Below the pieces are notes generated by a model. That model was not told the DNA's origin and searched no databases. It worked only from the letters and a program-made list of their open reading frames with translations. A stretch of 9,150 nt of DNA. Source: Deltaproteobacteria bacterium (GTDB lineage: Bacteria > Desulfobacterota > DSM-4660 > Desulfatiglandales > Desulfatiglandaceae). This document shows positions 6,056-9,150 of the stretch, piece by piece (positions within the stretch are counted from its first letter, which is position 1; every line of letters starts with the position of its first letter). The DNA lies in NCBI GenBank assembly GCA_029932035.1, contig JAOZQV010000021.1, forward strand, positions 4,321 to 13,470. The letters run 5' to 3'. Made by a program: the position numbers and the translations under genes.

Positions 6056-6826
6056 TTACGCCTCTTTATAGCGCGCAATCTGAGCGAAGGAATTTCCCTT
6101 GAGGCTCGCACCACCCACAAGCGCCCCATCAATATCTGGTTCTGACATGAGATCGGCAATATTTTCAGGCTTTACACTGCCGCCGTAAAGAATCCGTACC
6201 TGAGCCGCAGTCCCTGTATTAAAGTTCTTCTCGATCCATTCCCGAATAAAACGGTGAACTTCCTCTGCCTGACCGGGGGTCGCAGTGCGGCCTGTTCCGA
6301 TCGCCCATACGGGTTCATAGGCCAGGATTGTGGAAGGTCTCATCAATTCATCCGCCTTGAAATTATGTAATGACAGATCCAACTGTTCTTTAATAACCTC
6401 AAAGGTCTTCCCAGCCTCTTTTTGCTCAAGAGTCTCCCCAATACACACAATGGGAATCAAGCCCAAGAATGTTGAGGCCTTGACCTTAAGATCAATCTCT
6501 TCGCTCGTTTCTCTGAAAATAATTCGTCTTTCAGAGTGGCCTAAAATCACATGGGTGCATGTTGCCTCCTGAAGCATCCTTCCGGATATCTCCCCTGTGT
6601 AAGCCCCACTCGCTTCCCAGTGCATATTTTGCCCGGCTAAAAAGATCTTGGAATTTCCTATGGCTTCCCTGACATGAGCCAGATGAGTGAACGGGGGAGC
6701 CACTAAAACATCTACTCCCTCAAGGCCCCTGATCGCATCCGCTATAGTCTTAACGAGTTTGGCTGCGTCAGTAAGACCCAGGTTCATCTTCCAATTGCCT
6801 GCAATCATCGGTTTTCTTTCAAACAT
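6056..6826 (-). CDS. tpiA: Triosephosphate isomerase
   Basis: Interconverts dihydroxyacetone phosphate and glyceraldehyde 3-phosphate in glycolysis and gluconeogenesis; soluble dimeric TIM barrel. The 256-residue length is typical. Active-site residues are all present: N11 and K13 in GNWKMN, H97 in ILGHSERR, and E171 in AYEPVWAIGTG, the last running into the flexible loop 6. The phosphate-binding motif YGGSV and the late GALVGGASL are also seen. The ATG at 6824-6826 has only a weak ribosome site (TTAGGT about 11 bases upstream), and that site falls in the edge of a dispersed repeat. It follows gap by 35 bp, so it is probably co-transcribed with it. No pgk lies between them, although gap-pgk-tpiA is a common bacterial order. 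Confidence 0.98.
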   Translation of the reverse strand: MFERKPMIAGNWKMNLGLTDAAKLVKTIADAIRGLEGVDVLVAPPFTHLAHVREAIGNSKIFLAGQNMHWEASGAYTGEISGRMLQEATCTHVILGHSERRIIFRETSEEIDLKVKASTFLGLIPIVCIGETLEQKEAGKTFEVIKEQLDLSLHNFKADELMRPSTILAYEPVWAIGTGRTATPGQAEEVHRFIREWIEKNFNTGTAAQVRILYGGSVKPENIADLMSEPDIDGALVGGASLKGNSFAQIARYKEA

Positions 6827-6836
6827 TTGTCAGTTT

Positions 6837-6857
6837 ACCTAACCCGGATAAACCGGA
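6837..6857 (+). repeat. 21-bp dispersed repeat, copy B, between gap and tpiA
   Basis: Contains ACCCGGATAAACCGGA preceded by ACCTA. It matches copy A at 898-918 at 20 of 21 positions but in the opposite orientation. It fills most of the 35-bp gap-tpiA spacer, ending four bp from the gap stop codon and ten bp from the tpiA start. On the minus strand it contributes the TTAGG that serves as the weak tpiA ribosome site. Confidence 0.8.
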
Positions 6858-6861
6858 CTTG

Positions 6862-7860
6862 CTAATTATTGGCCATAAAAACACCCAAATCTACCATCCT
6901 GCTGGCATAACCAAACTCGTTATCATACCAGGCAAGGACCTTTACCATATCCCCAATGGCCATGGTGGAAGGCCCGTCTATGGTCGACGAAACAGCGGTG
7001 CCATTGAAATCAATGGAAACGAGGGGCTCTTCGCTAACGGCCAGGATCCCTTTGAGATAGGTTCCGGCAGCTTCTTTCATGGCATTGTTGATTTCCTCGG
7101 CCGTGACCGGTTTTTCCAACTGTGCAACAAGGTCTATAACCGACACATTAGGGGTGGGCACACGGATGGCCATTCCGTTTAATTTACCTTCCAATTGTGG
7201 AAGAACCAGGGCCACGGCCTTTGCCGCCCCGGTCGTGGTTGGTATCATGGAAAGCGCTGCGGCCCTTGCCCTCCTTAGATCCTTGTGCGGGAAATCCAGG
7301 ATCCGCTGATCCCCGGTGTAAGAGTGGGTCGTTGTCATCAGTCCTTTTTTAATCCCAAAATGATCTAAGAGGACCTTGCAGGGAGGAGCAAGACAATTGG
7401 TTGTGCATGAGGCGTTTGAAACAATATGATGTTTCTTGGGATCGTAGTCGTGCTGGTTCACCCCCATAACCACCGTGAGATCAGGCCCCTTGGCTGGCGC
7501 TGAAATGATCACTTTCTTGGCCCCGGCAGCTAAATGCCCTGAAGCCTTCACCCTGTCTCTAAAAAGACCGGTGCACTCAAATACAGTTTCAATACCGAGA
7601 TCACCCCAGGACAGATTAGCAGGTTCCCTTTCTGTGAATATCTCAATTTCTTTCCCGTTAACAATAAGGGAATTATCCGTACTTGAAATTTCGGCGTCAA
7701 GAACGCCATGCACCGAGTCATATTTTAACAGATGGGCTAAAGTTGCAGGGTCAGTGAGATCATTTATCGCCACAAATTCAATTGCGGGATTGTTTATCCC
7801 TGCCCTGAAAACCATCCTGCCGATTCTCCCAAAGCCGTTTATACCCACTTTTAAAGACAT
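6862..7860 (-). CDS. gap: Glyceraldehyde-3-phosphate dehydrogenase, type I
   Basis: Phosphorylating dehydrogenase that converts glyceraldehyde 3-phosphate, phosphate and NAD+ to 1,3-bisphosphoglycerate. 332 residues, the normal length. The Rossmann start is VGINGFGRIGR (5-15). D34 in AINDL is the acidic residue that favours NAD over NADP. The catalytic C152 lies in SNASCTTNC, and H179 in TTTHSYTGDQ. LDFPHKDLRRARAAA keeps the cofactor-loop proline. The C-terminus WYDNEFGYASRMVDL is standard. A strong ribosome site (AGGAGG, six bases before the ATG) suggests high expression. The 162-bp upstream spacer holds a repeat next to rimI and a small palindrome, but no convincing promoter hexamers. It is likely the first gene of a gap-tpiA unit. 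Confidence 0.98.
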   Translation of the reverse strand: MSLKVGINGFGRIGRMVFRAGINNPAIEFVAINDLTDPATLAHLLKYDSVHGVLDAEISSTDNSLIVNGKEIEIFTEREPANLSWGDLGIETVFECTGLFRDRVKASGHLAAGAKKVIISAPAKGPDLTVVMGVNQHDYDPKKHHIVSNASCTTNCLAPPCKVLLDHFGIKKGLMTTTHSYTGDQRILDFPHKDLRRARAAALSMIPTTTGAAKAVALVLPQLEGKLNGMAIRVPTPNVSVIDLVAQLEKPVTAEEINNAMKEAAGTYLKGILAVSEEPLVSIDFNGTAVSSTIDGPSTMAIGDMVKVLAWYDNEFGYASRMVDLGVFMANN

Positions 7861-7986
7861 CTCTTACCTCCTCATAGTTATATCTTGTCTTGATGTTCCA
7901 TTTAACACAGTTAATCGTGTTGATTGGCCGAGCTATCTGTCATGCCTTGAAAAACCAGCTTTTATAAAAAGTCACAAAATTCCTTA

Positions 7987-8020
7987 ACTTTAGGCACTTA
8001 AAACTTTAGGCACTTTAGGC
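7987..8020. repeat. Three copies of a 9-bp unit, ACTTTAGGC, next to the rimI stop
   Basis: Exact copies of ACTTTAGGC lie at 7987-7995, 8003-8011 and 8012-8020. The last two are directly adjacent and the first is seven bases away. The array ends two bases from the rimI TGA (8023-8025), in the spacer before gap. It is non-coding and of the same general style as the arrays at 860, 3144 and 4657. Confidence 0.8.
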
Positions 8021-8022
8021 AC

Positions 8023-8472
8023 TCAGAAGAGCAAGGACATTATGATGGCATCCTCATTTGTTTCTCTATAATAGCGAGGCCTGAACCCCACCTCCTTAAA
8101 ACCTGCTTTCTCATACAGAGACCTCGCCACGAGGTTTGAGGGCCTAACCTCCAACCACGCCGTTTTAGCCCCTTCAGAGATCCCAACTTCAATCATTTTA
8201 CACAAGAGCCGCTCCCCCAATCCCTTACCCCGCCACTCAGGATGAACGGCTACATTCATCAAATGGGTCTCATTAGCAAAGATCCAGAAGCAAATATATC
8301 CCTCTAATGCTCCATCAATTAGAAGCGCCCAGAAGTGAGAAATCGAACGATCAATCTCCGTTGAAAAAGAGTTTAAACTCCAGGGAGAAGGGAAAGAGTT
8401 TCTTTCAATCTCTAATATATCCCACTGAAATATCGGAAAATTTTCCCCAGTTACTTCTATAAGGGAACTCAT
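8023..8472 (-). CDS. rimI: Ribosomal protein S18-alanine N-acetyltransferase (RimI-type GNAT)
   Basis: GNAT-fold enzyme that in E. coli and Salmonella acetylates the N-terminal alanine of ribosomal protein S18 with acetyl-CoA. 149 residues, the usual size. The acetyl-CoA loop is VAVHPEWRGKGLGERLL (about 74-90). The later LEVRPSN, with E108 as the probable general base, and the following ARSLYEKAGF, with Y120 as the probable acid, match RimI rather than generic GNATs. The ending RPRYYRETNEDAIIMSL is also RimI-like. The ATG overlaps the upstream EIIA stop by four bases (ATGA), indicating translational coupling. The TGA stop lies two bases from the 9-bp repeat array. Actual substrate range is inferred from the family. 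Confidence 0.93.
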   Translation of the reverse strand: MSSLIEVTGENFPIFQWDILEIERNSFPSPWSLNSFSTEIDRSISHFWALLIDGALEGYICFWIFANETHLMNVAVHPEWRGKGLGERLLCKMIEVGISEGAKTAWLEVRPSNLVARSLYEKAGFKEVGFRPRYYRETNEDAIIMSLLF

Positions 8473-8870
8473 GCGGTCTTCAGCAATTTTCCGGCTAAAG
8501 TGATGCTCTGTTTACCTGCCTGCTGGGCCTTTTCACCTAAATCGCTTAATGTCAGGCGATCGCGGTCTTTGGCAACGGAAATGACCATCGGGAGATTAAC
8601 TCCTGTCAATACCTCAACCAGCTCTTCATCTAAGAAAGAAAGGCTTAAATTGGAAGGAGTACCGCCAAACATATCGGTAAGCACTAAGACCCCCTGCCCC
8701 TGGTCAAGGGCATTTATCTTCTCGGAAATCTCATTCAGTATTTCTTTACTCTCCGTTGTCTGGGTAATGGAAATAGAATCGGCTGCTTCCAGTTTTCCCA
8801 AAATAAGTTCAGCAGCATTGATAAATTCCTTTCCCAGGTCACAGTGAGAGATAATTAGCAATCCGATCAT
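8469..8870 (-). CDS. PTS mannose/fructose/sorbose-type EIIA domain protein
   Basis: Stand-alone EIIA domain of the mannose-class phosphotransferase system, 133 residues. The phosphorylatable histidine is H9 in LLIISHCDLG. The conserved segment VLTDMFGGTPSNLSL (about 62-76) and EVLTGVNLPMVI (about 86-97) are characteristic. The ATG directly abuts the ptsN stop (TAA then ATG), with GGAGAG inside the end of ptsN, and its own stop overlaps the rimI start. No EIIB, EIIC or EIID gene is visible in the window, so it is uncertain whether it feeds a sugar transporter or acts in a regulatory phosphorelay with PtsN. Such isolated mannose-type EIIA genes beside regulatory PTS genes are known in deltaproteobacteria. 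The family is secure and the role is open. Confidence 0.92.
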   Translation of the reverse strand: MIGLLIISHCDLGKEFINAAELILGKLEAADSISITQTTESKEILNEISEKINALDQGQGVLVLTDMFGGTPSNLSLSFLDEELVEVLTGVNLPMVISVAKDRDRLTLSDLGEKAQQAGKQSITLAGKLLKTA

Positions 8871-9150
8871 TTAAGACTCTCCGTCAGATTCAATAATCGT
8901 TTGGTAAAGCTCTTCTTTAGTCTGGGCATGCATCAGTTCTTTCCGAAAAGCGCTGTTTTTCAAAATTCTTGCTATCTTGGTCAGAACCTGCAGGTGTACA
9001 CTCGAAGAATTCTCAGGGGCTAAAAGAAGGAAGAAGAGATAGGCAGGCTGCCCATCCATAGAGTCGAAATCGAGGCCCTCCTTACTCCTCCCAAATGATA
9101 TAATAGGATGCCTAACACAGTTTAGCTTGCCGTGGGGAATAGCAACACCA
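8871..9150 (-). CDS. ptsN: PTS IIA-like nitrogen-regulatory protein PtsN (C-terminal part, cut by the window edge)
   Basis: Ninety-two codons are visible, open to the right edge. The frame begins GVAIPHGKL, where the histidine (codon 9132-9134) corresponds to the phosphorylated histidine of PtsN (His73 in E. coli). It continues with YLFFLLLAPENSSSVHLQVL and ends in a helix containing AQTKEELYQTI, all close to PtsN. An internal ATG at 9057-9059 is not the start, because the conserved active-site strand lies upstream of it. PtsN receives phosphate from a nitrogen-type EI and NPr and regulates cellular processes rather than importing sugar. It is the first visible gene of a coupled ptsN-EIIA-rimI run. 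About the first third to half of the protein lies outside the window. Confidence 0.93.
   Translation of the reverse strand, partial: GVAIPHGKLNCVRHPIISFGRSKEGLDFDSMDGQPAYLFFLLLAPENSSSVHLQVLTKIARILKNSAFRKELMHAQTKEELYQTIIESDGES

Noticed and set aside
7475..7987. 170-residue plus-strand frame opposite gap
   Set aside because: It lies antisense to the conserved gap gene, shows no family resemblance and has no plausible start context.
1..9150. Search for CRISPR arrays, insertion sequences, phage or defence genes
   Set aside because: Apart from the short arrays reported there are no long direct repeats with spacers, no transposase or integrase motifs and no defence-type domains. The content is ordinary housekeeping genes.

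Overview
The window looks like a chromosomal housekeeping region from a Gram-negative bacterium of roughly mid-40s percent GC. It is most likely a deltaproteobacterium in the broad sense (Desulfobacterota). This rests on gene order and product type: the run def-fmt-DUF116-rsmB-rpe, the block gap-tpiA-secG-tRNA-Leu(GAG), and a PtsN plus mannose-type EIIA pair lying next to rimI. Placement below phylum level cannot be read from this sequence. All protein genes but one are on the minus strand and densely packed.

In transcription order, from the right edge leftwards, the first minus-strand block is ptsN (cut by the window edge), a mannose-type PTS EIIA gene and rimI. These three abut or overlap and are probably translationally coupled. 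After a 162-bp spacer come gap, tpiA, secG and tRNA-Leu(GAG). A probable promoter lies upstream of secG, and an 11-bp-stem terminator follows the tRNA. The plus-strand exception is a 201-residue HD-domain nucleotidase-like gene that converges on that terminator. Divergent from it is the second minus-strand block: def, fmt, DUF116, rsmB and rpe, then the start of an exported protein cut by the left edge.

The genes group into initiator tRNA formylation and N-terminal deformylation (fmt, def), ribosome modification (rsmB, rimI), central carbon metabolism (rpe, tpiA, gap), protein export (secG) and phosphotransferase regulation (ptsN, EIIA). No mobile element, CRISPR array or phage gene is visible, and no gene-free stretch exceeds 300 bases. 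The spacers are 54 to 170 bp.

The main feature not explained by the genes is a set of short repeats made of 7-9 base units, or of one 21-bp element in two inverted copies. They sit in almost every inter-gene junction and repeatedly overlap or touch stop codons (rsmB, fmt, rimI, gap). I see no clear new defence or biosynthetic system. The repeat pattern, the uncharacterised membrane DUF116 protein inside a translation operon and the absence of pgk between gap and tpiA are the points most worth a second look.
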